In this document: positions 7,575 through 14,929 of the stretch, one piece after another | Layout of the letters: each line of letters begins with the position of its first letter | How positions within the stretch are numbered: position 1 is the stretch's first letter | Source of the DNA: Nocardioides zhouii | GTDB lineage: Bacteria; Actinomycetota; Actinomycetes; Propionibacteriales; Nocardioidaceae | Direction: 5' to 3' | Assembly (NCBI RefSeq): GCF_004137345.1 | Contig: NZ_SDWV01000010.1 | Span: forward strand, 62,001 to 126,000 | Length of the DNA: 64,000 nt | The notes under the pieces: generated by a model | The model's input: only the letters and a program-made list of their open reading frames with translations | Database searches by the model: none | Told to the model about the DNA's origin: nothing | Made by a program: the position numbers and the translations under genes

Positions 7575-10304
7575 GTGCACGGTGGGGTGAAGTTCTACCG
7601 GGGGTCTGCGTCCGCCGCGCGCTCCTACGTCGAGGCGGACCGTTCGCGGGTCGATGACTACTACCTGGCTGAGGGAACCGGGGTGGCCGAGCGATATGTC
7701 GCCATGTCTCCGCCGGGGGAGGGGGGACCCGGGGTTTCCGCAGTTCAGGAAGGGGGGACGCTCGATGGCGACGCCTACGAACGCTGGGTCGCCGGCTACG
7801 ACGTCGAGACCGGTACGGCCAAGGGGCGGCTTCGCGACGACGCGCACGCACTGCGGTTCGTCGAGGTCGTCGTCAACGGGCCGAAGTCGTGGTCGCTCGC
7901 CGCCGCACTCCACCCCGAGATCGCGGCGGCGTACGACGCGGCGATGGATCGCGCGGCTGGCGAGGTGATCGTGTGGGTGGCCGAGCACGCCACCACCCGG
8001 GTCGGGCCACGTGGCCGGCAGGTGCAGGTGCCGGTCGAGAAGCTCGAGGCCGCAGTGGTGCGGCACTACACCTCACGGTCAGGTGACCCGCACCGTCACC
8101 TGCACGTGCAGATCAACGCACGGGTCTTCGCGCGCTGGGCGTGGCGTGGTCTGCACTCGGTCGGTGTCGTGGACAGCGTCGAGGCGCTCAACGGGATCGG
8201 GCACGCGGCCGTGATGTGCGACCCCGATTTCCGGACCGCCCTCGCTGCGAAGGGGTACACGCTCGGCGACGACGGTGAGATCGAGCAGCTCGCGCCTTAC
8301 GCCGGACGGTTCAGCCAACGTGCCGCGCAGATCGGTCGCAACGTCGACCGGTACGAGGCCGCCTGGCGTGCCGAGCACCCCGGCACCGAGCCGGGGCCAA
8401 AGTTGCGCCAGACGTGGGACCGACGCGCGTGGGCCGACGCACGACCCGACAAGGTCGTGCCCCGCAGGGGCGCTGACCTCGTCGTCGCATGGAACCGAGA
8501 GCTGCGCGACCTCGGCTTCAGCCCACCGACGCCACCGACCATCTCGCCGACCAACGCGACTACACAGCTGGGTCTGCAGATCGGACGGATCAACCGCGAC
8601 GCCGCCGCGGACCTGGTGCTGATCCGGCTCGGCGCGAAGCGGTCGGCGTGGAACGTGCCTGACATCCGCGGTGAGGTCGAACGACTGGTCGCCTCCGTCG
8701 GCGTGGTCGCGGAACGGGCGGTGCGGCACGAGCTGGTCGAAGACATCGCCGAGCGTGCCCAGACGCGGTGTGTGCCGTTGCTGGAGCGCGACGACGCCCC
8801 CGAGCACGTCCGCAGCCTGACCTCCGCGCGGGTCCTCGCGGTCGAGGCCGACCTCGTCGACGCCATCGCCGCACGCTCGGCGCGGCCGGTGACCGTCGCC
8901 GCCGGGCTCCGCGGCGTCGACCACCTCGACCCCGCGCAGCGACGTGTCGTCGCCGCCCTGGCCAGCGACACCAGTCTGCTCGTCATCGAAGGCGCCGCCG
9001 GCACCGGGAAGACCACGACCCTCGCCGCCGCACGCCACCTACTCGACGCGTACGACCGTCGACTCGTGGTCGTCACTCCGACTCTCAAGGCGGCCCAAGC
9101 GGCACGGCAGCAGGTCGGCGCCGATGCGTTTTCCGCCGCTTGGCTCGTCCATCAACACGGGTACCGATGGGATGTGGACGGCCACTGGTCACAGAGAGAC
9201 GCTGCACCTGAGGCTCGCGCCCGCCTGCTTCCCGGCGACGTCCTCCTCGTCGACGAGGCCGGCATGCTCGACCAGGACACCGCCCGCGCGCTGTTCGCCA
9301 TCGCCGACCGAGCCCACGCAACCGTCGCGCTTCTCGGTGACCGCCACCAGCTCCCAGCAGTAGGTCGTGGCGGCGTCCTCGACCTCGCCACACGGTGGGT
9401 TTCACCCACAGCTCACCTGGAGCTGCAGTCGGTCCACCGGTTCAGCGATCCCGCGTACGCCGACCTCAGCCTCCTTATGCGTACTGGTGAGTGCTCTGGT
9501 GAGGTCTTCGACAAGCTTCACGAGCGCGGGCAGATCGTCGTCCACGCCAGCGACGTGGAACGCACCGCCGCATTGGCCATCATCAGCGCCGACGGTGTCG
9601 ACGGTGTCGATGCCGGCGACCAGCTGATCATCGCCGACACCCGCGACCAGGTGAGTGCCCTCAACGCAGCCATCCGTGACCGCCGGCACGACTCGGGCGC
9701 ACGACTTGGTGAGCGATCTGGTGAGCGGACTGGTGAGCCGACCACCCGCCGTGGTGAGCGGATCGGTCTCAGAGACCGAGTCGCGACTCGACGCAACGAC
9801 CGCGACCTGGGCGTCGCGAACCGTGACACCTGGACCGTGGCCGGAATCGGGGAGGACGGCAGCCTGCTCGTGGTCGGCAGCGCCGGCCAACGCGCGCTTC
9901 CTGCCGAGTACGTCCGCGAGCACGTCGAGCTCGCCTTCACCACCACCGCCTACGGAGCACAGGGCGAGACCGTCGACTCCGCCCACTTCGCGCTCGGCGA
10001 GACGACCGGCGCCGCCTCGGCGTACGTCGCCATGACCCGCGGCCGCCACGACAACACCGCCCACCTCGTCGCCGAATCCGTCGACGACGCCCGCAGCCAA
10101 TGGGTCGAGGTCTTCAGCCGCGACCGCGCCGACCTCGGACCACGTCACGCCGCACAGAGGGCCGCCGACGACATCGAGCGGTACGGACCGAACGCGCAGC
10201 CTGGCGTCGCGGGACTGCAGGCCGCGGCGCTGCGGGACGGCCGACGTCGGCCACCGCAACCGATGCCTACCTCCGCACCGACCTCCCACGGAATCGGTCG
10301 CTGA
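7575..10304 (+). CDS. MobF (TrwC/TraI-type) conjugative relaxase-helicase
   Basis: A 909-residue protein. The N-terminal relaxase domain (about 1-330) starts MHGGVKFYRG and has candidate nucleophile tyrosines Tyr18 and Tyr29-Tyr30 and the three-histidine metal site HRHLH (173-177). A RecD/TraI-like helicase follows, with Walker A GAAGTGKTT near residue 473 and Walker B VLLVDEAGM. It would nick oriT, stay bound to the 5' end and unwind the transferred strand. GTG start at 7575 matches the conserved family N-terminus. Around residues 712-730 a 12-bp tandem duplication encodes GERSGERTGE. No other conjugation gene is nearby, so a helper system is implied. Confidence 0.92.
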   Translation: MHGGVKFYRGSASAARSYVEADRSRVDDYYLAEGTGVAERYVAMSPPGEGGPGVSAVQEGGTLDGDAYERWVAGYDVETGTAKGRLRDDAHALRFVEVVVNGPKSWSLAAALHPEIAAAYDAAMDRAAGEVIVWVAEHATTRVGPRGRQVQVPVEKLEAAVVRHYTSRSGDPHRHLHVQINARVFARWAWRGLHSVGVVDSVEALNGIGHAAVMCDPDFRTALAAKGYTLGDDGEIEQLAPYAGRFSQRAAQIGRNVDRYEAAWRAEHPGTEPGPKLRQTWDRRAWADARPDKVVPRRGADLVVAWNRELRDLGFSPPTPPTISPTNATTQLGLQIGRINRDAAADLVLIRLGAKRSAWNVPDIRGEVERLVASVGVVAERAVRHELVEDIAERAQTRCVPLLERDDAPEHVRSLTSARVLAVEADLVDAIAARSARPVTVAAGLRGVDHLDPAQRRVVAALASDTSLLVIEGAAGTGKTTTLAAARHLLDAYDRRLVVVTPTLKAAQAARQQVGADAFSAAWLVHQHGYRWDVDGHWSQRDAAPEARARLLPGDVLLVDEAGMLDQDTARALFAIADRAHATVALLGDRHQLPAVGRGGVLDLATRWVSPTAHLELQSVHRFSDPAYADLSLLMRTGECSGEVFDKLHERGQIVVHASDVERTAALAIISADGVDGVDAGDQLIIADTRDQVSALNAAIRDRRHDSGARLGERSGERTGEPTTRRGERIGLRDRVATRRNDRDLGVANRDTWTVAGIGEDGSLLVVGSAGQRALPAEYVREHVELAFTTTAYGAQGETVDSAHFALGETTGAASAYVAMTRGRHDNTAHLVAESVDDARSQWVEVFSRDRADLGPRHAAQRAADDIERYGPNAQPGVAGLQAAALRDGRRRPPQPMPTSAPTSHGIGR
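9708..9764 (+). repeat. 12-bp tandem repeats inside the relaxase gene
   Basis: Three consecutive 12-mers of the form GGTGAGCGNNCT (9708-9719, 9720-9731, 9732-9743) and a fourth offset copy at 9753-9764 encode Gly-Glu-Arg/Pro repeats. The multiple of 3 keeps the frame. It is a possible length-variable linker within the helicase part. Confidence 0.7.
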
Positions 10305-10476
10305 CCAACTTTCTCGCGTCGAGTGATCGTCCGGACAGGTCTGGAGGACATAGGAGACCAGGAGAGGCGCCAGTCTCGACAGCAGCGGTCACAGATGTCC
10401 GACCTGCCCAGCGCGGTGGTGCTTCTCCATACAGAGGTCGCCGAAGCGGTCGGCGGCCACGACGAAAGGCCACGCG

Positions 10477-10713
10477 ATGACACCCATCGGTATCCCGGAC
10501 GACTGGGACGACAACAATCTGATCCTGTTCGAGGAGTTCTGCGACCTCATCCGCACACCCCAGCGCACCGTCCGCGACTGGCGCCAACGCGGCGTCGGCC
10601 CCAGGTGGACCCGCTTCCAAGGCGTCGGCCGGCTCTACATCACCGTCGCCGAGGCGCGGCGCTTCCTCGCCTCCGCCACGGCCACGCGGGTGGAGGTGCG
10701 TTCCGATGGCTGA
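10477..10713 (+). CDS. Small HTH protein, MerR/excisionase-like
   Basis: A 78-residue protein. RTPQRTVRDWRQRGVGPRWTRFQGVGRLYITVAEARRFL resembles the winged HTH of the MerR-like excisionase/AlpA-type family, in which a helix pair is followed by a recognition helix and a hydrophobic wing. It overlaps the next gene, also a small HTH protein, by 8 bp. It may be a recombination directionality factor or a regulator of int or the relaxase; the sequence does not decide between these. The ribosome site is weak (AAAGG). Confidence 0.65.
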   Translation: MTPIGIPDDWDDNNLILFEEFCDLIRTPQRTVRDWRQRGVGPRWTRFQGVGRLYITVAEARRFLASATATRVEVRSDG

Positions 10714-10903
10714 GCGACGCGCCATCCCTGTCTACCTCAGCCTCGAGGAAGCGGCGGAGGCCATGTCGGTCTCGGTCAAGACGATCCGGCGCTGGATCGC
10801 CGCCGGCATGCTCCCGGCCTACCGTTGTGGCAAGCGCGCCATCCGGATCAAGCTCGAGGACCTGGAGTCCGCTCCACGAGAGATTCCAACCACGCGTCTC
10901 TAA
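10706..10903 (+). CDS. Excisionase-like HTH DNA-binding protein
   Basis: A 65-residue protein with LSLEEAAEAMSVSVKTIRRWIAAGMLPAYRCGKRAIRIKLEDLES, the typical single-HTH pattern of excisionase-family (helix_turn_helix_17) proteins. GGAGGT at 10691-10696 precedes the ATG at 10706. It partners the preceding HTH gene and is the better candidate for Xis. The 140 bp that follow (to 11045) hold nothing recognisable. Confidence 0.75.
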   Translation: MAERRAIPVYLSLEEAAEAMSVSVKTIRRWIAAGMLPAYRCGKRAIRIKLEDLESAPREIPTTRL

Positions 10904-11045
10904 GTGCCGTCAGCCCATGGTCACCTGCAGCGGCCGAGGCGGATCGGCTATTGGGGAATCGCGGGACGGGACTGCGTACTTCCGTGGCCTGATGGGCCGA
11001 CTGACTTCGTTGGCGGACGAGGAGCGCCGCAGGCCCGACGTGACT

Positions 11046-12203
11046 CTAGGAGGCGGCCTGCGCGCGCTCGATGTCGACGATCAGGCTGTCGAGGGTGCGG
11101 GTCTTGATGGGCGGGTCGCCCGGGGCGACGTAGTCCTTGTTGATCCGGTCGCGAAGAATCAACGCCCTGTGGAGTCGCTCGAGTTCGGACGTCGATCGCC
11201 AGCCGGCGGGCTGCTCCATCATGCGACCCATCTCGGCGTCGCGGCTGTGAAGGTAGTGGTCGCGAGGGTCGAGCAGCGGGCCGCGAACATCATTGCCGCA
11301 CTTCGCGATTCGGCAGCCGATCCGGAGCCGGAGGTCGGAGTGCTCAAGCAGTTTCTTGGCCAGGTTTGGCGTGGCCGTAAAGGCCAGAGCGGGGAGGTAC
11401 ACGCCAGCACCGCCCCCCTGCCTCAGGCGGTTGCCGTCCTCATCGAGGCGCTCCGCGGGAGGGTTCTTTCGGCGGTTGACCTGGGTCTTGTGGTTGACGT
11501 GCTCGAGCATGCCCACGCCGACGGAGTAGGCAGAGGCGTGGCCGAGGGCCACCGCCACCTGACCGAGGTTGCCCGAGTGGCCCAGGGTGACGTGAAGGCC
11601 GGCGTCGGTGAACGCCTGAGCGATCGCGAACCCGTTGGCAATCTTCGTCAGGCTCTCGTCTTCCCCGCCGAAGGGAGACAGTTGGAGTTCGATCTGTCGG
11701 ACGCCCGCTGAGACATACATGTCTGCCGAGTCCGCGGCGTTTGCGCGGGCGTAGCCGTGCTTGATGACCAGGACCGCGCGGACCGGGCGGTCGGCCTGGC
11801 GAACGGTCGCCTCGGCGAGGTCGACGTTGAGAGCGGCACTGTGAGCGGACTCGACGTAGAAGTGGGGCGCCGTCAGGTGCGTGACGCCTTCGGGGTGGGT
11901 CGCGATGGTGTGCTCGACGAGGGCGCTGCGCGCGGAGAGCGAGGTCGCCAGTTCCGCGACGTCGAAGCGCCGGCCAGCCCACATTGGGAACTTCTCGAGC
12001 TCGTATCCCTCGTAGGACAGTAGCTCGGTGGCCGGGTCCCAGAACACGTCCACCCCTGCGGCGGCGGCTGCCTCAGCCGCGTAGCGCTGACGCGTGGTCG
12101 CCTTGGGATCGAGCACGATCGCGCTCGTGGCGGCAGTGCTGCGGGACAGGAAGTCCTCGACGACCTTCTGGTCGTTGTAGCCCAGTCTGAACTGGAGACT
12201 CAT
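11046..12203 (-). CDS. Unrecognised TIM-barrel-like protein, element cargo
   Basis: A 385-residue soluble protein that I cannot assign. At least eight hydrophobic strand-like segments alternate with helices: AIVLDP (28-33), VDVFWDP (51-57), HLTAPHFY (109-116), RAVLVIKHG (142-150), GVRQIELQLSP (167-177), GLHVTLGHSG (202-211), AYSVGVGMLE (225-234) and GAGVYLPALAF (265-275), suggesting a (beta/alpha)8 barrel. A C-terminal block has Cys297-x4-Cys302 and His316 (HYLHSR), a possible metal site distantly reminiscent of tRNA-guanine transglycosylases. GAGAGG precedes the ATG. It is divergent from the Xre/RES pair with 78 bp between them, so control may be shared. Confidence 0.75.
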   Translation of the reverse strand: MSLQFRLGYNDQKVVEDFLSRSTAATSAIVLDPKATTRQRYAAEAAAAAGVDVFWDPATELLSYEGYELEKFPMWAGRRFDVAELATSLSARSALVEHTIATHPEGVTHLTAPHFYVESAHSAALNVDLAEATVRQADRPVRAVLVIKHGYARANAADSADMYVSAGVRQIELQLSPFGGEDESLTKIANGFAIAQAFTDAGLHVTLGHSGNLGQVAVALGHASAYSVGVGMLEHVNHKTQVNRRKNPPAERLDEDGNRLRQGGGAGVYLPALAFTATPNLAKKLLEHSDLRLRIGCRIAKCGNDVRGPLLDPRDHYLHSRDAEMGRMMEQPAGWRSTSELERLHRALILRDRINKDYVAPGDPPIKTRTLDSLIVDIERAQAAS

Positions 12204-12281
12204 CGGCGTGCCTCTCGTGCGGGGGTCTTGACGTAGGTGCCATACTAGCGACAGAAACCCGACATAGTAAGGACAACAATT

Positions 12282-12632
12282 ATGGGGCGTGTCGGAGCAG
12301 GTGCGCTTGCGGAGAAGGTATCCGGAGCCATGGACACTCTTGGGCTCACAGACGACGAGGTCGGCTCAATCGTCGACGCGTCCGGCCGATCGGTCGCGCG
12401 CTGGGCCGCTGGTGAGGTCGTGCCACAGCGACTCAACAAGGAGCGGCTCCTCGAGCTGGCGTACGTAGCCAACGCTCTCAGCGAGGTGCTGCCACGTGAT
12501 CACGCGAACATGTGGCTGTTCACCCCGCACCGCTCGCTGAACCATGAGAAGCCGGCGACCCTCATCCACGAGGGAAGGTACAAAGAGGTCCTGGATCTCA
12601 TCGAGGCGATTGCCGATGGGGTGTTCGCTTGA
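12282..12632 (+). CDS. Xre/MbcA/ParS-type antitoxin
   Basis: A 116-residue protein with an Xre-like HTH (LGLTDDEVGSIVDASGRSVARWAAG, about 20-45) and a C-terminal domain with FTPHRSLNHEKPATLIHEGRYKEVLDLIE, the pattern of the antitoxin C-terminal domain of the MbcA/ParS/Xre family that plugs RES toxins. AAGGA lies 9 nt before the ATG. It overlaps the RES gene by 4 bp, the usual antitoxin-first order, and is expected to autoregulate from the short divergent region 12204-12281. Confidence 0.88.
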   Translation: MGRVGAGALAEKVSGAMDTLGLTDDEVGSIVDASGRSVARWAAGEVVPQRLNKERLLELAYVANALSEVLPRDHANMWLFTPHRSLNHEKPATLIHEGRYKEVLDLIEAIADGVFA

Positions 12633-13189
12633 CGGCGGCCCTCAACGAGGAACTTGTCGAGGCGATCGACGCCATCGGCACGACGGTCTGGTCGGGGGAG
12701 ACCTTCCGGTACACCAATGCCAGAAGAGAGCCACTCTCCGGGGAGGGAGCTCGCCGGTTCGGGGCTCGCTACAACCCCAGGGAACTCTTCCCGGTCGTCT
12801 ACCTGGCCCAGCCGGTCCAGGCGTGCATGCGTGAACTCGAGCGGGCGGTGGCCAACCAGCACCTCACCGTGGAGCACCTACTACGCAGCGCGCCGCAGGT
12901 GCTTCACACGATCGATCTCACGGAAATTGACGTCCTTGACCCCACGCAGGCCGACACACAGGCCGCCCTTGGTCTCGAGAACTCCGACTTCACTGGAGAC
13001 TGGGGACCATGCCAGGAGGTCGGGCACGCCGCCTGGTTCCTGGGATTCCACGGCGTGCTCGCTCCCTCTGCCGTAGGCGACGGCGTCACACTCGCGCTGT
13101 TCGACCACAACACGCCACCTAGCCGGATCCACCTCAAGTCCACCGAGCCGCTCACCCTCGACATCTACCGCTCCCTGGCGTCCAAGTAG
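12629..13189 (+). CDS. RES-domain toxin (NAD+ phosphorylase/ADP-ribosylating family)
   Basis: A 186-residue RES-family protein. Conserved residues appear in order: Arg region FRYTN...ARRFGARYNP, Glu69 in YLAQPVQACMREL, and Ser147 in VLAPSAVG. Members of the family either phosphorolyse/hydrolyse NAD+ (MbcT) or ADP-ribosylate a target (ParT). The start is TTG at 12629, overlapping the antitoxin stop (TTGA); no better in-frame start exists before the conserved domain. With its antitoxin it would stabilise the element or act in defence. Confidence 0.85.
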   Translation: MTAALNEELVEAIDAIGTTVWSGETFRYTNARREPLSGEGARRFGARYNPRELFPVVYLAQPVQACMRELERAVANQHLTVEHLLRSAPQVLHTIDLTEIDVLDPTQADTQAALGLENSDFTGDWGPCQEVGHAAWFLGFHGVLAPSAVGDGVTLALFDHNTPPSRIHLKSTEPLTLDIYRSLASK

Positions 13190-13212
13190 GAAGACCGCCG
13201 CGTCAGCGGTAC

Positions 13213-13233
13213 GTAGCCGAGGGGAGGGGCTAC
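13213..13233 (+). terminator. Weak hairpin after the RES gene
   Basis: GTAGCC (13213-13218) pairs with GGCTAC (13228-13233) around a G-rich loop, 24 bp after the toxin stop codon. It has no T-tract and is only a candidate terminator. Confidence 0.3.
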
Positions 13234-13269
13234 ATCGAGTGGTGATGACGGCCGCGCGCATCATGCTTG

Positions 13270-13287
13270 TTGCACGTATGTTGCACG
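13270..13287. repeat. Paired TTGCACG sites, right end (candidate integrase arm sites)
   Basis: TTGCACG occurs at 13270-13276 and 13281-13287, 11 bp apart, matching the left-end pair (3388-3404) in sequence and orientation; the preceding bases CTTG are shared as well. Together they are probably the arm-type sites used by the integrase. Confidence 0.55.
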
Positions 13288-13319
13288 AGAGGCCCTCTTC
13301 CGGATGGAAAAGGGCCTCT
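13288..13319 (-). terminator. Terminator hairpin downstream of tRNA-Val, inside the element
   Basis: AGAGGCCCT (13288-13296) pairs perfectly with AGGGCCTCT (13311-13319). On the minus strand it begins 16 nt beyond the tRNA-Val CCA end, so it is placed to end the Gly-Cys-Val tRNA transcript. It belongs to the element, not the host, because it lies inside the right attachment repeat. CTCTGACCTGC at 13316-13326 overlaps its outer arm and is also found near the left end. Confidence 0.6.
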
Positions 13320-13334
13320 GACCTGCATGTTTAC

Positions 13335-13357
13335 TGGTGGGCGATACTGGGTTTGAA
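13335..13357. repeat. Right attachment site within tRNA-Val
   Basis: This 23-bp copy of the direct repeat covers the tRNA-Val CCA, discriminator, 3' acceptor strand and part of the T-arm. The gene remains intact because the element supplies an identical 3' end. Confidence 0.85.
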
Positions 13358-13409
13358 CCAGTGACCTCTTCCGTGTCAAGGAAGCGCGCTACCGCTGCGC
13401 CAATCGCCC
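13335..13409 (-). tRNA. tRNA-Val (GAC)
   Basis: The minus strand folds as a cloverleaf with acceptor GGGCGAT/ATCGCCC, anticodon stem CTTCC/GGAAG and loop TTGACAC, giving anticodon GAC. CCA is encoded. It is the integration target: bases 13335-13357 are duplicated at 3244-3266. Confidence 0.95.
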
Positions 13410-13445
13410 GGGTCTTGAGTTGTCGTGCTGAGGTGCTGGCATGCG

Positions 13446-13516
13446 AGGTGGGTACGGGATTTGAACCCGTGTACACGGATTTGCAGTCCGTTGCCTCGCC
13501 TCTCGGCCAACCCACC
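13446..13516 (-). tRNA. tRNA-Cys (GCA)
   Basis: Acceptor GGTGGGT/ACCCACC, anticodon stem ACGGA/TCCGT and loop CTGCAAA give anticodon GCA. CCA is not encoded. It lies upstream of tRNA-Val in the same minus-strand cluster. Confidence 0.95.
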
Positions 13517-13550
13517 GTGGAGGTTCCGTCTTCACGGAGGAGACCTTCCG

Positions 13551-13623
13551 AGCGGACAACGAGACTCGAACTCGCGACCTCAACCTTGGCAAGGTTGCGC
13601 TCTACCAACTGAGCTATGTCCGC
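13551..13623 (-). tRNA. tRNA-Gly (GCC)
   Basis: Acceptor GCGGACA/TGTCCGC, anticodon stem CAACC/GGTTG and loop TTGCCAA give anticodon GCC. CCA is not encoded. It is the first gene of the minus-strand Gly-Cys-Val cluster. Confidence 0.95.
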
Positions 13624-13727
13624 CTGCATTTCAGGCCGTTCGACCGGCCTCAAGTGCGAGTGGAACAGTAGTACATGGCTTGCACGGCACCAAAATCGAC
13701 CCCCGGTCCAGCGTGTTCCCCGGCCTC

Positions 13728-13733
13728 TAGAGT
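13728..13733 (+). promoter_or_regulatory. -10 element, leaderless pabC-like gene
   Basis: TAGAGT begins 12 nt before the ATG at 13740 and no Shine-Dalgarno is present, so transcription should start at or next to the start codon. Confidence 0.55.
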
Positions 13734-13739
13734 GACGCC

Positions 13740-14570
13740 ATGCGTGCATGGCTCAACGGCGACCTGATGGCAGATCCGACCCAGGCTGCGGTGGCGGTCA
13801 CCGACCACGGGTTCACCGTCGGTGACGGGGTGTTCGAGGCGGTCAAGACCGTCCACGGTCGTCCCTTCGCGCTCACCCGGCACCTCGAGCGGCTCGAGCG
13901 CAGCGCCGCCGGTCTCGGGCTGCCCGTCCCCGACCTCGACGACGTACGCCGCGGGGTCGAGGCAGTGCTGGAGGGGGAGGGCGAGGACGCCCCGATGGGA
14001 CGCCTCAGGATCACGTACACGGCAGGACCGCACCCGATGGGCTCTGGCCGGGGCGGAGGCCCGCCCACGCTGGTCGTGGCCTGGAGCGAGATCCACCCTG
14101 CCGCCGCCGAGACCACGGTCGTCACCGTGCCGTGGACCCGCAACAAGCACGGCGCCACCGCAGGCCTGAAGACGACCTCGTACGCCGAGAACGTGATCGC
14201 GCTTGCGCACGCCGTCGAGCGGGGTGGCAGCGAGGCGGTCTTCGCCAACACGGCCGGCAACCTCTGCGAGGGCACCGGCACCAACGTCTTCTACGTCGTC
14301 GACGGCGAGCTGCGCACCCCGAGCCTCGCGTCGGGCTGCCTGGCCGGCGTGACGCGCGGGCTCGTGGTCGAGTGGTGCGGCGCACGCGAGGTCGACGAGC
14401 CGCTGTCGGAGGTCCTGGCCGTGGCCAGCGAGGCGTTCCTCGCCTCCACGACGAGGGACGTGCAGGCGATCTCGCGCTGGGACGACCGCGACCTGCCCGC
14501 CCCCGGTCCGGTCACCCGCCAGTGCGCGGAGACCTGGGCCGCCCGCGAGGCTGAGACGATGGAGCCATGA
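13740..14570 (+). CDS. pabC: Class IV aminotransferase, aminodeoxychorismate lyase-like
   Basis: A 276-residue PLP enzyme of fold type IV. The internal aldimine lysine is Lys144 ([10 protein letters not shown]), and [11 protein letters not shown] (about 175-185) carries the conserved Glu of the family; [10 protein letters not shown] near the N-terminus is typical. The short length and folate/aromatic context favour aminodeoxychorismate lyase (release of p-aminobenzoate and pyruvate) over a branched-chain or D-amino acid aminotransferase, which cannot be excluded. The stop overlaps hisI by 4 bp. Confidence 0.8.
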   Translation: MRAWLNGDLMADPTQAAVAVTDHGFTVGDGVFEAVKTVHGRPFALTRHLERLERSAAGLGLPVPDLDDVRRGVEAVLEGEGEDAPMGRLRITYTAGPHPMGSGRGGGPPTLVVAWSEIHPAAAETTVVTVPWTRNKHGATAGLKTTSYAENVIALAHAVERGGSEAVFANTAGNLCEGTGTNVFYVVDGELRTPSLASGCLAGVTRGLVVEWCGAREVDEPLSEVLAVASEAFLASTTRDVQAISRWDDRDLPAPGPVTRQCAETWAAREAETMEP

Positions 14571-14929
14571 GCACCCCGGACTCGTCTCTCGACAAGGCGC
14601 TACACGCCCGGCTCCGGCACACCGCCGAGGGTCTCGTCCCGGTCGTGGTGCAGCAGCAGGGCTCCGGCGAGGTGCTGATGCTGGCCTGGGTCGACGACGA
14701 GGCGCTCGCCCGCACGATCGACACCGGCCGGGCGACGTACTGGTCGCGCTCGCGCCGGGAGTACTGGGTCAAGGGCGACACGTCCGGCCACGTGCAGTGG
14801 CTCAAGGAGATCCGACTCGACTGCGACGGCGACACCCTGCTCTTCGTGGTCGACCAGGTGGGCGCGGCCTGCCACACCGGCGACCACACCTGCTTCGACG
14901 CCGGCGTGGTGCACCGCGTCGATGGCTGA
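14567..14929 (+). CDS. hisI: Phosphoribosyl-AMP cyclohydrolase
   Basis: A 120-residue cytoplasmic zinc enzyme of histidine synthesis that opens the purine ring of phosphoribosyl-AMP. Signatures: [31 protein letters not shown], the Mg-binding LDCDGDTLL and the zinc ligands of [10 protein letters not shown]. Length is normal for a monofunctional HisI without the HisE part. It overlaps its neighbours by 4 and 8 bp. In related actinobacteria trpE commonly follows; here the Trp-associated membrane protein follows directly. Confidence 0.95.
   Translation: MSTPDSSLDKALHARLRHTAEGLVPVVVQQQGSGEVLMLAWVDDEALARTIDTGRATYWSRSRREYWVKGDTSGHVQWLKEIRLDCDGDTLLFVVDQVGAACHTGDHTCFDAGVVHRVDG

Larger units (their letters stand above)
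3244..13357. mobile_element. Integrated mobilizable element (IME-like) in tRNA-Val
   Basis: The element lies between a 23-bp identical direct repeat (3244-3266 and 13335-13357). The right copy is the CCA end, 3' acceptor strand and T-arm of an intact minus-strand tRNA-Val. Inside are an integrase next to the left end, HTH proteins resembling excisionases, a MobF relaxase, a toxin-antitoxin pair and cargo. There is no T4SS, VirB4, coupling protein or FtsK-like translocase, so transfer would need helper functions. Two decayed transposases show that it has been resident, or assembled, for some time. Confidence 0.85.

Noticed and set aside
7575..10304. Element as a classical actinobacterial AICE
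   Set aside because: No FtsK/SpoIIIE-like translocase or replication initiator is present; transfer appears to rely on a MobF relaxase.
10904..11107. Small frame after the second HTH gene
   Set aside because: It runs into the opposite-strand barrel gene and has an unremarkable, low-complexity translation.
11046..12203. Barrel protein as DpdA of the 7-deazaguanine DNA-modification system
   Set aside because: Only the general barrel and a loose Cys/His arrangement fit; none of the other dpd genes are nearby and the zinc motif is not the canonical one.
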